Of a stretch of 64,000 nucleotides of DNA, positions 9,960 through 21,050 are shown one piece after another (the stretch's first letter is position 1; the number at the start of each line of letters is the position of its first letter). The DNA lies in assembly GCF_963678635.1 (NCBI RefSeq), contig NC_087070.1, positions 53,470,117 to 53,534,116 of the forward strand. Direction: 5' to 3'. The position numbers and the translations under genes were made by a program. The stretch is from Symsagittifera roscoffensis (lineage: Eukaryota > Xenacoelomorpha > Acoela > Convolutidae). The notes beneath the pieces are model-generated. The model was not told where the DNA came from and did no database searches. It worked only from the letters and a program-made list of their open reading frames with translations.

Positions 9960-12900
9960 CTACAGCATGTCATCTGCTTCCAAAGTTTTGGCTATGAACA
10001 TCGGATTTGGCTGCTTTCCGAAAGATTTTTTCCTTTCGAGAGATTTACCGAATTTTCTGTTCACGGTTCCGATTGGCATTCGGCCGAAAACTTTCTTGAA
10101 GCACAAAAGGCAGAAAAGCTCGTCCGTATTATGACTCACATAGAAATCTTGGGTACATGTTGAAATCCACGGCTTAGGGCAATCGACCACGCAGCATTTA
10201 AAACAACTCAAGTGAATGAATATCTGGCGAGTTGAATTAAATTGAGTGCCTGGAGTGTCATCGCAAGTCTGATCGGAAGATTCGGTTGACACACTTTCGG
10301 CAGTACTGGTTAGTCTGCTGTTTGAATCTTCATTTTGTGTAGCTTCAGCCAATGTCGCAGTTTTTCTCTGGTCTGCAACCCAAGTGTCAAAAACCACTGA
10401 CTGTTCTGTGTCTACAAAATAAAAATGCTTTGAAAATTTAGTTATTTTATATTTTTTGGAAAAGAATTTTAACACCAGCAAAGAAAAGCAACCTTTAAGT
10501 CCCTCCCACATTTAGCTACACGGAAAAAGCCAGTATTCACAGTATGCAATGAGTTATCCTGGCGGCGTGGAATTGTTAGAAAAAGTCAAGTTAAGGAAAG
10601 TTATCACACAGAATGTTTCAATTGGCATGAACAACTTTTTTGTTTTGCTTAATTGAAAAAAGTTCAAGCCGTACATGAAACTAACTGCATACAGTGAATA
10701 CTGACATTTTCAGAACCGTAATCAACTGGTACGTCATTCATACCAAATACAGATACTTTCCTAGAGAGTGTAGCTCTGTTCACCAGCTCTAAATTGATGT
10801 AAAATTTTAGTTGAAACACTCATTGTTCTTGCTGCTTGCGCTGCAGGTTTTGTCAAGGAAAAGATGAAATTCTTCTCAATAGGAACAAGACTGCTTGTAT
10901 CAGAGCAAATCTCTGAACGTTCCGACTAGCCATAAATTGGTCTCGAATAAATTTTGGTTAATGAAAAGTTGACAAACTGAGCATTGAAATATCTTTTAAT
11001 GAGCGTTACAATGTAATCTTTAAGTCGGGATTGTATACTGGTGAGCGCGAACGTTCTGGGACCACGAAGATCCATAGATCGATCCCCCGAGGCAAAAATT
11101 TTGAGAATTGGTCCGTATAAAAAAACCAGCCCCGAGCATATATATATATATTCCTTACTTTCTTGGTAAGTCGGAACAACAAGCATAAATACTCCGTTTT
11201 CTTTGAAAGTCTGAACAATAAAGTTCAAATCATTTTCACACATGCAAAGTTCAGTTCAAAATGATAGGTGGCCAGTAAATAAGAAGAATGGTCTAAGAGC
11301 AGAATGGGTCCAAGAGCAGAAAAATAGAAAAATATCAACTTCTATAAGCTAATCAGGAAAGTAATTATCAGAAATGTTAATAATAGCAAAGCAACGAACT
11401 TTTTATGCACAATTTGAGCAATTTTATTAAGAATTTTAAAAAAATAATTATCAAAAAACTTAATGAAATTAGTCAATTCATGCATAATTTATTCGTTTTC
11501 TTGGTATTTTTTGACAATTCTAATAATTGTTATATCAATTAGCCCGTATAAGCCAATATATGTAAACATTTTTCTGTTTTTCTGCTCTTGGACCCATTTT
11601 GCACTTGGACCATTCTGCTTATTGCTCCGCCTCCAAAATGATCATACTACATTTGGATCAATGTAACATTTGGCTACATTTGAATCAATTATGCTACATT
11701 TGCTACATTTGGATCAACTAACGCTACATTTGGATCAATTAGGTAGGTTGCATAAGCTCCATTTAGAGTTTTTCTGAGACGAAAAAATTCGCCGCTACGC
11801 CGAAATAGAAAAAAAATTTTTTCGATTGAATTACACTTGCGAACATTCACATGTTACATTCAATTAAATTGCGGACTTTCCAATTAAACACAAATTCATG
11901 TCATCATTCTCTTAATGGCCTACTTTCAAGGCTGATAAGGAAAATATTTTACTTCAAAATGACTAGAAAATTTTTATAGTCCAAAAGCAAAATCGAATTA
12001 TATCACTTTTTAGTTAACACGGCGTGTGAGGGGCGGTTTTCAAAAACAAATCAAACAAAATGTTTTTCTTTGTAAATCTTAGCATTTTTTTTTGAAATGA
12101 ACATTACTACTTAGACCTCAAAGGCAGTCGGAAAATTCAGGGCTTTGTCTTGATGCAAGAAGTATTATTTGTGTTTGTACAGACTTCAGTTAGTTCACCC
12201 AATATACAACATTTTTTTAATTGAATCAGTATATAGATGATAAACTGAGTTTTCCTGGGTGCCATGCTTTGCAAAAAGCCTTAAATTGAAATGTGATATT
12301 AAAGAATTAAATATTTTTTCAAGTTAATTTAAAAAGGTCTAATTTAAGAGTGTTCGAGTTTAAACCGCCTTTCAAGTTTTTTTTGTGCTGTTTGCGTGTT
12401 AGATTCTGTCATTTTTTAATTATTTTTTTTTGTTTCTAGAACTGCTTTTTGGGATTCAAGTGGTTTAAACCAACTGTCTTTTGATATGTTGTTATCAGTG
12501 AAAAATGAGGCGGGATACTCGAATTTGTAAAGAAAAATAACATAAACAAAATTACGCGCCCAGTATGAGAAAGGAGCAGACGAAGCAGTTGCGTGTAGCT
12601 TGTATGTTCTCGTAGCAGTCGGAGCAGTACCACTTGTTGTCACACGTGAACATTTCCGACGAACTGCCTTCATCCTAAACTCGCACAGTTTCCACCATTT
12701 TCAGGAATGTTTGCAAGGTTTTGTATTTGCTCTGATTATTTAAAAAAAAACAGAAGAATGTACTGATCCAATTGCGCTGCTGATTCTAGGATTTTCGCCA
12801 AATAAGCCGGGCTCTAAAATTTGTTTATAAGACTGTACAGTTTTTTGGAAAAGGAAATACCTGCTACGTGTTTCAGGCTACCACTGCCTGGGTATTGAAA

Positions 12901-15507
12901 GAAACAATAATTTCAAAAATTTTCTGAAGTTATCGCTAAATTCAGAAAAGTTTGGTAAAAATCGATTTAATTTACCTCTTCGCTTTCGGACTTTCTCTGA
13001 TGACAGAATTCGATGTTGGAGCATGTCACACAAGAAGGGTGATAATAGTTTTGCTCTCCGTCTAAGTAGAGCTCCTTGTCTTTGTCAACCTCCTGTAAAT
13101 AAATTGCGGTGAGTTGTCATAACAATAATCACAGGTCTTATAGTGGGTAATGATGGTGCCCTAGTCGAGGTGCTTGATTGATGTTTCGACTTTTTCGGCC
13201 GAACTTGCAGGTCAGATATATTTCTACTTTCTCGGCTTTCTCGACCGGAGTTTATTTGAAATTTGTATGTTAGACCCCGCATAGATGTGCTTCGACTTTG
13301 TCTTTTGATGGGTATGCTTTGACCGTCTCGATTTTAGCGTCAACAAAAATTTTTCGACCCAACTCAGGTATGTTTCAACCGGCGTGACTTAAAATGAGCT
13401 ATGTATTGGTTTTTTGACCTTCCATATACAGCGCTGATTTAAATTAACCGGACAAAACGCAATAAACTTGAATTTTAAAACAAATTTTTCTCAAATTGGG
13501 TTGAGTTTAGGTGAAAACTTATGAGGACAAAACCTTTTTAAAATTTTGGCAGAACTAATATGGTGTAATTTGTTTTGCGAAACTCGGACCCAAAATTTCA
13601 AATTTTAACCCAAAAATGGGTCATTTTGGCTTTTTTTAGTTAATAAAAATTACGCCAAAAATACCCAGACATAATTATATCAAAGTAAGCCTCTTACGTA
13701 GCCCAACAAACTTTAAGAAGGATATATTTTGCAAAACATTGTGTAAATTAAATTCTTTTTGTTGGATACACAAAAATGTCGTTTTTACCATATAAAATAC
13801 CAACTTTTTATTTAAAAACAATTTTTAAACGGTTTGCAATTTTTTTTGGAGAATATACCCTTCTTAGAGTTTGTTGGGCCACGTAAGGGGCTTACTTTGA
13901 TACAATTATGTCTGTGATCGACTGGGTACTTTTGGCGTAATTTTTGATTAACTAAAAAAGCCAAAATGACCCATTTTTGGGGAGAAATTCTGAAATTCAG
14001 GGTCCGAATTACGCAAAACAAATTACACCATGATAATTTTGCTAAAATTTTAAGCAAATTTGTCGTCATAAGTTTTCACCTAAACTCAACCTTTTTTGAG
14101 AAAAATGCATTTTAAATTTCAAGTTTAACGCCTTTGAAGCGAGCGAGCAGGCTTACTACAGCTTATTTATGCCTAATCTAAGCCCTGAGATCTTAGTTTT
14201 GAGCAATTTTGAGTTTTTAGACGCGGTTTTGAGAACCTGAAATTCAAAGAAAAAATCAAATTTTTCTGAAAAAAAGTTGAAAAAAAAAACATTTTGAAAT
14301 TTTTGAAATTTTTTTCATTTGTTTAAGGTAATATGTCTACAAAAACTGTTTTCCAACTGATTTAGTTCACTATGATTGTCAAATATGTTTAGATTCTATT
14401 TTTCGTTCGGATTTTTTTTATCAAACCACGCAGAAAAAACTACACTAATTTGAAAAAAAAAAAATTTTTTGTATTTTTGAAGACCATAGTCGGAACATTC
14501 TGTCCTAATTGCACAGTAACCGGCTATCCTTGTTTTGTTTTAAATTTTATCTAGATTTTAAAGTTTGTGCTACAGTTTAGATTCCGAGGTTTTTGTTAAA
14601 AACTTCAGTTATTCATGACATAAGCGTTTCATGCTTCACGTTTCACGTTTTTTTTTCACACTTGGTAAAGAACAGAGAAATAATTTAATTTGCCACTCAT
14701 GCTTCATTAAGACCAACTATATCGATTGCATCTTCATTATCCTAAATTGGCAAAATTGGCAGTTTCAAACCCCCATATATCTTGTTCCGACTTTCTCAAC
14801 GAAAGTAACTGAATGTTTGTGCTCGGTTGGTTTTTCTTCCAGCAAACTTCGAATTTTTATCTAACCATTTTTTACGGATTTTTTTTCTTATCATTCAAAA
14901 AGTATTGTAACCTTGAGCTTAAATTTGAAAAGATATTCTACTTGTTTTAAAGGAGTTTTAAAGGTTTCCATTTTGGATAACTTTGCGCTATTAACGCGTA
15001 AGCGGAGATTTAATCCGTCTTGAAAATCGTTCCAAATTGGCTGAAGGAAGCTTATTTGCCATAATTGATTTGTTACTAGGAGCAAAATCTATCACAATAC
15101 ACTTCAAATGGTGTGTGGGGGATGATTTTCACAAAAACCTAAAATTGAAAAAAATGTAGTTTTATTTTAGTACCTTTAATTTTTTCATGTTTTTAATGCT
15201 CGATAGACCCTAATAGGTAGTCGGATCTTTTAAGGCATCGCCCTGATACGAGCAGTTTTGTTCAAATGTGAGCTCAGGACATCAAAGCCGGTCAGATAAT
15301 GTACGAAACACGTAAAAGTGGCTAGTTAAAAACTCGAAATTAGTCTGGATAAAAAAACTCCTCGCACAATTGTTCTGTCAAAACGTTCGAAAGTCAGAAC
15401 ACTAATTCAAAATACGCACTTTTATGCAAAAGATACGCGATTTGAGAAAACAAAATGTTTTTGAAAAAAGTTACCTTGAAGCAACTTGCACACAGTTTGA
15501 AATCCAT
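9960..15507 (-). CDS. Small LIM-type zinc-finger protein, five-exon model
   Basis: Exons in transcript order: 15507-15475 (ATG, MDFKLCASCFK), 13092-12976, 12674-12556, 11210-11159 and 10223-9960 (stop). All junctions are GT-AG and phases agree throughout, giving about 194 residues. LIM-like ligands: CASC, then 19 residues, then HPSCVTC; YCSDC followed by the usual linker and CFVC; then HLSCFKC and FCLLC. Spacing in the second half of each finger is irregular, and a Phe replaces one expected Cys in exon 4. LIM domains bind partner proteins in the nucleus or on actin structures; no specific family is recognised. An alternative upstream exon (15722-15655, with CDLC) also joins in phase, which would move the start. 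Exon 4 and the last acceptor are the weakest points. A basic tail (RKFGKSLERKKSFGK) ends the protein. Confidence 0.55.
11278..11623. mobile_element. Foldback/MITE-like element, family 2
   Basis: About 346 bp with inverted arms: the left arm (11278-11355) reads aataagaagaatggtctaag then gagcagaatgggtccaagag, and the right arm (11535-11623) is its imperfect reverse complement ending cattctgcttatt. No ORF of note is enclosed. It lies in an intron of the LIM gene, just upstream of exon 4. Confidence 0.6.
11646..11742 (+). repeat. Short tandem repeat, unit near gctacatttggatcaat
   Basis: About five imperfect copies of gctacatttggatcaat, some truncated, directly after the foldback element. Confidence 0.8.
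12018..12170 (+). repeat. Dispersed repeat R, partial copy 3
   Basis: Matches the last 150 bp of the repeat at 14784-15265 and 20554-21050: ggcgtgt, then a T-rich block, then aggcagtcg...ggctttg...ctgat. Only the 3' part is present. Confidence 0.5.
13146..13392 (-). repeat. Degenerate GTCGAGCACGGTCGAAAC-type subrepeats
   Basis: Several degenerate units of the type gttcgaccgtgctcgac (reverse strand of gtcgagcacggtcgaaac) fill this intronic stretch of the LIM gene. The same unit builds the interior of the inverted-repeat element at 22652-23325, so this is probably a diverged member of that family. Termini were not found. Confidence 0.45.
13429..14130. mobile_element. Tc1/mariner-type foldback MITE, copy 1 (right end lost)
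   Basis: Starts at cagcgctgatttaaattaac after a TA. Left arm about 13429-13740, right arm about 13810-14130, inverted with respect to each other (for example cccaaaaatgggtcattttgg and its complement near 13965). The right terminus stops after aagtttaacg, about 30-40 bp short of the expected end. Homologous to 16582-17288. Lies in the first coding intron of the LIM gene. Confidence 0.8.
14784..15265 (+). repeat. Dispersed repeat R, copy 1
   Basis: Begins gttccgactttctcaacgaa and ends near gccctgatacgagcag. It aligns along its whole length (about 480 bp) with 20554-21050, including attaacgcgt, cgttccaaattgg and ggcgtgt/ggtgtgtg blocks. No inverted termini or coding features; class unknown. Confidence 0.7.
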
Positions 15508-16581
15508 TCCTCCAGCAGAGAAAAAAAGGTAATTTTAGTTTTCGTAGAACTCAAAATTCAAAGCAATGAATAAGTTATCAAAAACAATAGGATTGTCGAA
15601 GTTTAATTGAGTAAGGCATGCCAAGTGTTTTATTGATTTGACGTGGAGTTACACCAAGTAAAGGCAGATCGCTTGAAATATTCTGTTTGCAAAGATCACA
15701 CAGCAGTGGCCGTTCTAACAAACTGTAGATGCAAACCGAAATAGTATGACTCAGAAATGGTCAAATGGTGGCATATAATTTCACAGTTCTCTTCAGATAT
15801 AACATGATTTACTTACTTTGCGATGTTGGTATAAGTTTCTTTTCATTGAGAGAGCTCTTAGTAGGAACTCCAAAAACGAGGAAAATTTCACCGGTTTTTT
15901 TTCCTTTCTAGTGTTTTCGAGTGTTTTCCACCTCATCATTCCGACTATTTTCCTCAAAATAAGAAAAAGGTTTAGAACTCCATTTTTATCATTTTGTTAT
16001 ATATTGTTGGCCGCTTTATAGTTCCGACCATTCCGCAAAATGATAGCCATTAAAATTTTTGGCAGCTAATCCGTTTTTTTCTGATCGTTTTTCGATCAAA
16101 CCATTTCATCCATATAAATTTTTCTAACATCCAAAACTTGTCACTTATCGTTTAACGGCTGTCTCAGTTTGGTTTGATGATTCACCTGCCATGTCCTGCT
16201 TTCAAACACTTCAATCCTACCCATGGATAGTTACTTGTCCTCTCAATAAGGATCAACTTACTTTTCTGCTTTTGCAACGGATCACTTCAGACTTGCTTTT
16301 GCAACGTTGCGGTTTGTCAGCGTAAAATAGAGCTTAAAAAATCTTTTCGATGACACTTCACCTAATGTAGTTGTACGGCTAGAAGTAACAAGCATTTAAT
16401 CAATCTAATACCCATAAAGTCTGAATCATAGACTTGATAGTTTGAACGGAAAAAGTATAATACCACAGAAAAATTATAACGACAAACAATATTTGTTAAA
16501 GAAATGAGCAAAAATTATAAAGTTTTTGTTAACCCTACAGAGATCGCTTTCCAATCAATGCATTCAGCCTATAACAATATA

Positions 16582-17288
16582 CAGTGCTGATTTAAATTAT
16601 CCGGACAAAATGAACAAAACTTGAATTTTCACACGCGTTTTTCTCAAAATGGGTTAAAATTAGACAAAAAATGAAGAGAACAAAAGGTGCTTAGAATTTC
16701 ATCAGAATTAAAATGGTGCAGTTTTTTCTCCGACATTCTCAACCAAAATTTTACCCCAAAAATGGGTCATTTTGGCTTTTTTTTCAATTAGTCAAAAATT
16801 ACGCTGAAACTACTTTGTTAATTGATAAGAAAACTATATCACAGGAAGCCTCATAATCAGCCCAACAAAGTTCAAGAAAGATTTTATCTCCGAAAACCAG
16901 TATCAGAGAAATAATATTTACTTGATAGTCAATAAATGTGATTTTTACTATATAAAACCCAGAATCTCTGTTTAAAAACTAATTTTAAACAATTTGCGCA
17001 TATTTTTGGAGATTTACCCATTCTTAAATTTTGTTAAGCTGTGTAAGAAGCTTCTTATGACATAATTTTCTTATCAATTAACAAAGTAGTGTCAGCGTAA
17101 TTTTTGATTAATTGGAAAAAGCCAAAATGACCCATTTTTGGGGTAAAATTTTGGTTGAGAATTTTGGAGAAAAAATTATTAAAATATTAGTTCTCTTCAT
17201 TTTTGTCTAATCTTAACCCAATTTTAGAAAAACGTGTTTGAAAACTCAAGTTTTGTTCGTTTTGTCCAGATAAGTTAAATCAGCACTG
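16582..17288. mobile_element. Tc1/mariner-type foldback MITE, copy 2 (complete)
   Basis: A 707-bp element whose two halves are long imperfect inverted repeats of roughly 330 bp. It begins cagtgctgatttaaattatc and ends taagttaaatcagcactg, and is flanked by TA on both sides, the target duplication of Tc1/mariner superfamily transposons, whose termini often start CAGTG. No transposase is encoded. Copy 1 is at 13429-14130. Confidence 0.88.
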
Positions 17289-17334
17289 TATATCAAACTT
17301 TTATTCACACGTTCTTCTGAGTGCCTGGGTTGAC

Positions 17335-17506
17335 GAAAAAATGCTAGTCATAGTATTTCCATACAGTTTCCTATTTAGTTCATACGTTTAAAAAGTATAA
17401 AAACTCTATGAGTAGCTTTTTTCCATACTATGGAGCTGTGTGTTTAGCGTTTTCCCATAATGAATTTGTATGGCCATAATTGGGAACTGTATGACTAGCA
17501 TTTTTC
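17335..17506. mobile_element. Small foldback element, about 170 bp
   Basis: Inverted termini gaaaaaatgctagtca (left) and tgactagcatttttc (right), with partly complementary subterminal blocks (ccatacagtt and aactgtatg). Starts 46 bp after the Tc1/mariner-type element. Confidence 0.6.
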
Positions 17507-18239
17507 AAATCCTTAATAATGGTACAAACCAGTTATCGTGAAATCTCAGAACTGAAGGGAAAAATCAGAGAAAACTAAGAGTTAGTGTTTTCTACAGGAA
17601 ACTCTTTACGGCTCAGGAGAAAGCGATGACCTATTTTTTTGAGATATGAGGACATTTATTTGCCTATTTAGTACACTAAAAATTACAAAAAAAAACCAAT
17701 TTAATTAAGATGAAGAGGGCAAAATATAATGTGGTTCCTGCGAACGCAGAGGAGCTATTAGTAGGCCTCAACATGCCTGTCGAAGGATTGTCCATTTGTA
17801 TTATCTCCCCACATTCCAGACTGTGTTATTTTATTGAGCAAGGCTCTTTTTTGTGACAAAAGCCGTTTTTTTGCGTGTAGAACTTTCACGTAACACCACT
17901 GTTCCAGCCGAAATTGGTCAGGCTGTTTACCTGAAGCTAGATGTCAAGTGAGAGCTCGTCCTCCGACACTATCAATGCCATGGCATGGGATCGAATACAC
18001 AATCTGACAATTTCAAAGTGAACGCCTTACCGCTAAGTGCCTTAAAATACTACAATACGGCAGTCTGATCTCTCTGCTTTTTGAAAAACAACCGGCTGGC
18101 TATACTTGATACAGATACTATTGAATTATCATTTGAAAATAACCGAAATAATTGAATTAAATAAAAAAGAAAACTTGTGCTTATAGAGGTTCTGCTTTCA
18201 TGTAGGTCATAGCATAGTAGCCTAATAACATATTTTCAT
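17507..18239. other. Upstream flank of the aminopeptidase gene
   Basis: AT-rich, containing the tRNA-like repeat on the reverse strand at 17977-18043. No TATA box could be assigned with confidence for the aminopeptidase; no coding signal. Confidence 0.4.
17977..18043 (-). repeat. tRNA-derived SINE-like segment, second family
   Basis: On the reverse strand the segment carries an A-box-like ggcacttagcggtaagg and, about 33 bases later, a B-box-like gtattcgatccc, the spacing of a pol III type 2 promoter. The loop reads ctttgaaattg. It differs from the tRNA-Lys-like family in the MRPS7 introns. A functional tRNA is unlikely because the acceptor arm does not pair. Confidence 0.5.
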
Positions 18240-20537
18240 ATGTCGGTCAATCATATAAAAATTTTTGTGGCGGTCATTTCATTGACTAAAACTCTTTTCT
18301 ATTTAAAAATTCTTACCAAAAATTTAGTGATGTCTTACATTTTGTATGGGTTGCTAAATTTATTTCTAAGCGTTGAGTTGCATTCACTGAACCCAGAATT
18401 CAGGTTAAACCAAAATTACATCCCAGAAAAACAAACTTTGAATTTCAAATATTACGCAAGAGACCTAAAAATTTTAGCGACCACTTCGATTCACGTGAAA
18501 AAGGTCGATGAACAGAATTGGAACAAACTAACCATTCATGCCTTCGACCTGTCAATCAAAAAAGTTCAAACTAGAACACTCGAGGGGGACGAAATCGCGT
18601 GTACTTTCAAACTGGTCAACAAATACGAAACTTTGGAAATAAGTTTGAAAAGCAACGAGACACGTCATGAATATCTAGTGATTTTCATTGAGTACGAAAT
18701 CAACATCGAAAAAAGTAAAAACCACGGTATTTATTCGCCTTATACATGGCATAGCAATGACAGGAATAATTACGAATATGAGTTGGTAACATTCCTTCAA
18801 CCCGCTTTCGCTAGAACAGTTTTTCCAACATTTGATGAACCCATTTTCAGGCTCAAGTTTTCCTTGAATCTCGAAATTTACCAGGATCCAGACCAAAAAT
18901 TGGGACTTGTTTTATTCAATTCTGCGATGAAAGAAAACAGCACAAATAATAAAAGTGGTGTTCGGAATTATATTTTCAAAGAAACTGTACCAATACCAGC
19001 ATATTTAGTTGCAATTGCCGTTTTAAACCCCGAACATTACCCAAAAGCAACCGAGTTTAACTATTTTGAGATCCCTATTAGAGTTTTTGCTTTGTCGTAC
19101 TATTACGAAAGCTGGTTTCAGAACAACCAGAAATCTGTTGAAAAACTAATTCAAATAATTCAATTCACAATTTCTTTCTGTGAGATTCGTTTTGAAGTGC
19201 AGTGGAAAACATCGGAGAAAATTGACTTTGTTGTTACAGAAATGCCTGGAAAAATTGGAGCAATGGAGCAACCCGGGTTGATAACTTTTAACCCAGATGT
19301 GATGGGCAATGGGTATCCACCTCACCCATCAGAATGGTATGAACCAATGTATGTCACAATTATCCATGAAATAGTCCATCAATGGACCGGTGGTTTACTA
19401 ACTAACAATTGGTGGGACAGTTTTTGGCTGAATGAAGGCTTCACGACTTTTCTGCAATCTGAAATAACACGTGAACTTATCAAATTTCGTAGGTTGTCTC
19501 GAACTGCAAACAATGTAAAATTATTTCACGATCTCCAAAATTACCCCGTGAAAGAGAAAATCACTTCGGCACTTGCTAAAAACAAATTCGATTTTAGAGG
19601 TTTCACTGAAATATTTTACGACAAAGCGGGAAAAGCTGCCTCTTTACTAAATGCAGCAATGGGAAACAATTTGATGGCATGTCTGGGTATTGTCTTCAGG
19701 AAGTATCCTTTCAGCTCTTTTAATTCAAAATTTGTGATGAATCAGTTAACCGACTGTCCGTATGCGACTGTGAACGTAACCGAATTCATGAGGTATTGGC
19801 TATTCGGCGCCAAAATTCCAATTCTAAGAATCGAGATAAGCTCTCAGGAAGCAACTTTCAGTTACGACTTTTTATGCAGTTTGGTTGAAATTCAAAATGG
19901 TTCTTGCAATCAAGAAACTCCAAAGTTTGACCCTCATTTTGCGTTAAATTTTCGAGATACCGAAAACAACTTGCTGCAAAACTCGATTTTATTGACTAAA
20001 AATAACTCGAAATCTATTTTAACATTCGATATCAAAATCCATCCACTCTTTTTTGTTAATGCTTACGACCAAGGTAACTTTATCGTTGCATACCCCGACA
20101 ACAATTACGAAGAATTTTTCAAATGGTTCCGAGAAAAAATTGTCGCCAAAAACATCAATTTGCCGCCTTTCTACAAAGTTTTTGTTATGGACTTGTTTGA
20201 ACTTTCAAAACAAAATGCGACTAATTTAAAATGGTTGTTTGAGATTATGGAAGAAAAGGACAATTTATACGACGCTGAAGTTCTGGATTACGATTCTTTA
20301 AGAGGGTTTGAAATATGCTTGGAAAACGAATTTTTCCCAAAAATGACTAGTGCCAATAAAGATGATGAACTTTGGCAGTTTTCGTGCAAGTGGAATCCTT
20401 CTTTCTTTTCTGATTGCATGACAAAAATCGAGTACCTGCTTGATTTCAGGAGCAGTTATGTAACTAAAGATTGCAAGACATGGGTTGAAATGTTCGGTCC
20501 GGCTTTCAAAAATATTTTAATTGATTATATCAAATAA
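18240..20537 (+). CDS. M1-family zinc aminopeptidase, secreted or membrane-associated, intronless
   Basis: Removes N-terminal residues from peptides, probably outside the cell. Residue numbers are from ATG 18240: substrate-loop motif at 340-344 is GAMEQ instead of the usual GAMEN; zinc site HEIVH at 376-380 with the third ligand Glu399 exactly 18 residues on (WLNEGF); catalytic Tyr460 in IFYDKAG. The N-terminal domain has the family strand QPAFARTVFPTFDEP. ATG 18330 (codon 31) is the likelier start, since it gives a clean signal peptide (MSYILYGLLNLFLSVELHS); the first 30 residues would otherwise be an odd basic-hydrophobic leader. At 765 codons it is shorter than the 900-1000 of typical members, because the C-terminal domain is reduced. 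The absence of introns, unlike its neighbours, suggests a retrocopy or an intron-poor lineage. The open frame is undamaged. Confidence 0.93.
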   Translation: MSVNHIKIFVAVISLTKTLFYLKILTKNLVMSYILYGLLNLFLSVELHSLNPEFRLNQNYIPEKQTLNFKYYARDLKILATTSIHVKKVDEQNWNKLTIHAFDLSIKKVQTRTLEGDEIACTFKLVNKYETLEISLKSNETRHEYLVIFIEYEINIEKSKNHGIYSPYTWHSNDRNNYEYELVTFLQPAFARTVFPTFDEPIFRLKFSLNLEIYQDPDQKLGLVLFNSAMKENSTNNKSGVRNYIFKETVPIPAYLVAIAVLNPEHYPKATEFNYFEIPIRVFALSYYYESWFQNNQKSVEKLIQIIQFTISFCEIRFEVQWKTSEKIDFVVTEMPGKIGAMEQPGLITFNPDVMGNGYPPHPSEWYEPMYVTIIHEIVHQWTGGLLTNNWWDSFWLNEGFTTFLQSEITRELIKFRRLSRTANNVKLFHDLQNYPVKEKITSALAKNKFDFRGFTEIFYDKAGKAASLLNAAMGNNLMACLGIVFRKYPFSSFNSKFVMNQLTDCPYATVNVTEFMRYWLFGAKIPILRIEISSQEATFSYDFLCSLVEIQNGSCNQETPKFDPHFALNFRDTENNLLQNSILLTKNNSKSILTFDIKIHPLFFVNAYDQGNFIVAYPDNNYEEFFKWFREKIVAKNINLPPFYKVFVMDLFELSKQNATNLKWLFEIMEEKDNLYDAEVLDYDSLRGFEICLENEFFPKMTSANKDDELWQFSCKWNPSFFSDCMTKIEYLLDFRSSYVTKDCKTWVEMFGPAFKNILIDYIK

Positions 20538-20538
20538 A
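20533..20538 (+). terminator. Poly(A) signal AATAAA overlapping the stop codon
   Basis: The last codon and stop (AAA TAA) with the next base form AATAAA. If used, cleavage would fall 10-30 bases later and the 3' UTR would be almost absent. Repeat R copy 2 begins only 17 bases after the stop. Confidence 0.4.
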
Positions 20539-20553
20539 ACTGGACTTATAGGC

Positions 20554-21050
20554 TGTTCCCACTTTCGTAACGAAAGTAACGGAATATTTGTGCTCGGGGT
20601 GGGTTTTTTTTCTTCAGACACATTTCGACTTTTTGACTAGCCATTTTTGACGGAGTTTCTTGTATCATTCAAGAAAGGTATTGCTGTCCTGAGCCTAATT
20701 TCGAAAAGATAATTCACCTGTGATCTTTTTTTTAAAGTTATGGGGGTTTAAAGATTGCTTTTTTGGCCAATTCGGGACAATTAACGCGTGATATATTTCG
20801 CGCGATTAACTCGTAGGCGGAGATAATATCCGTCATAGAAACCGTTCCAAATTGGTTGAAAGAAGGAGCGAAATCTATCCTTTTGTACTTTATATGGCGT
20901 GTAGGGGTATGATTTTCGCACAAAATCTCAAATTAAAAAAAAATCTTTTGATTTTATTTAATTTAATTTTTTAATGTTATTATTGCTCCAAAGACCTTTA
21001 TAGGCAGTCGAAACATTGAGGGCTTTGCCCTGATACAAACAGTTTTTTTA
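20554..21050 (+). repeat. Dispersed repeat R, copy 2
   Basis: Second full copy of the repeat at 14784-15265, starting gttcccactttcgtaacgaa and ending gccctgatacaaacag. It lies immediately behind the aminopeptidase stop codon. Confidence 0.7.

Noticed and set aside
15655-15722. Extra upstream LIM-gene exon with CDLC
   Set aside because: It joins in phase with the next exon and is kept as an alternative, but it has no ATG and no upstream partner in a compatible phase (the exon-like stretch ending at 15817 has a good donor but the wrong phase).
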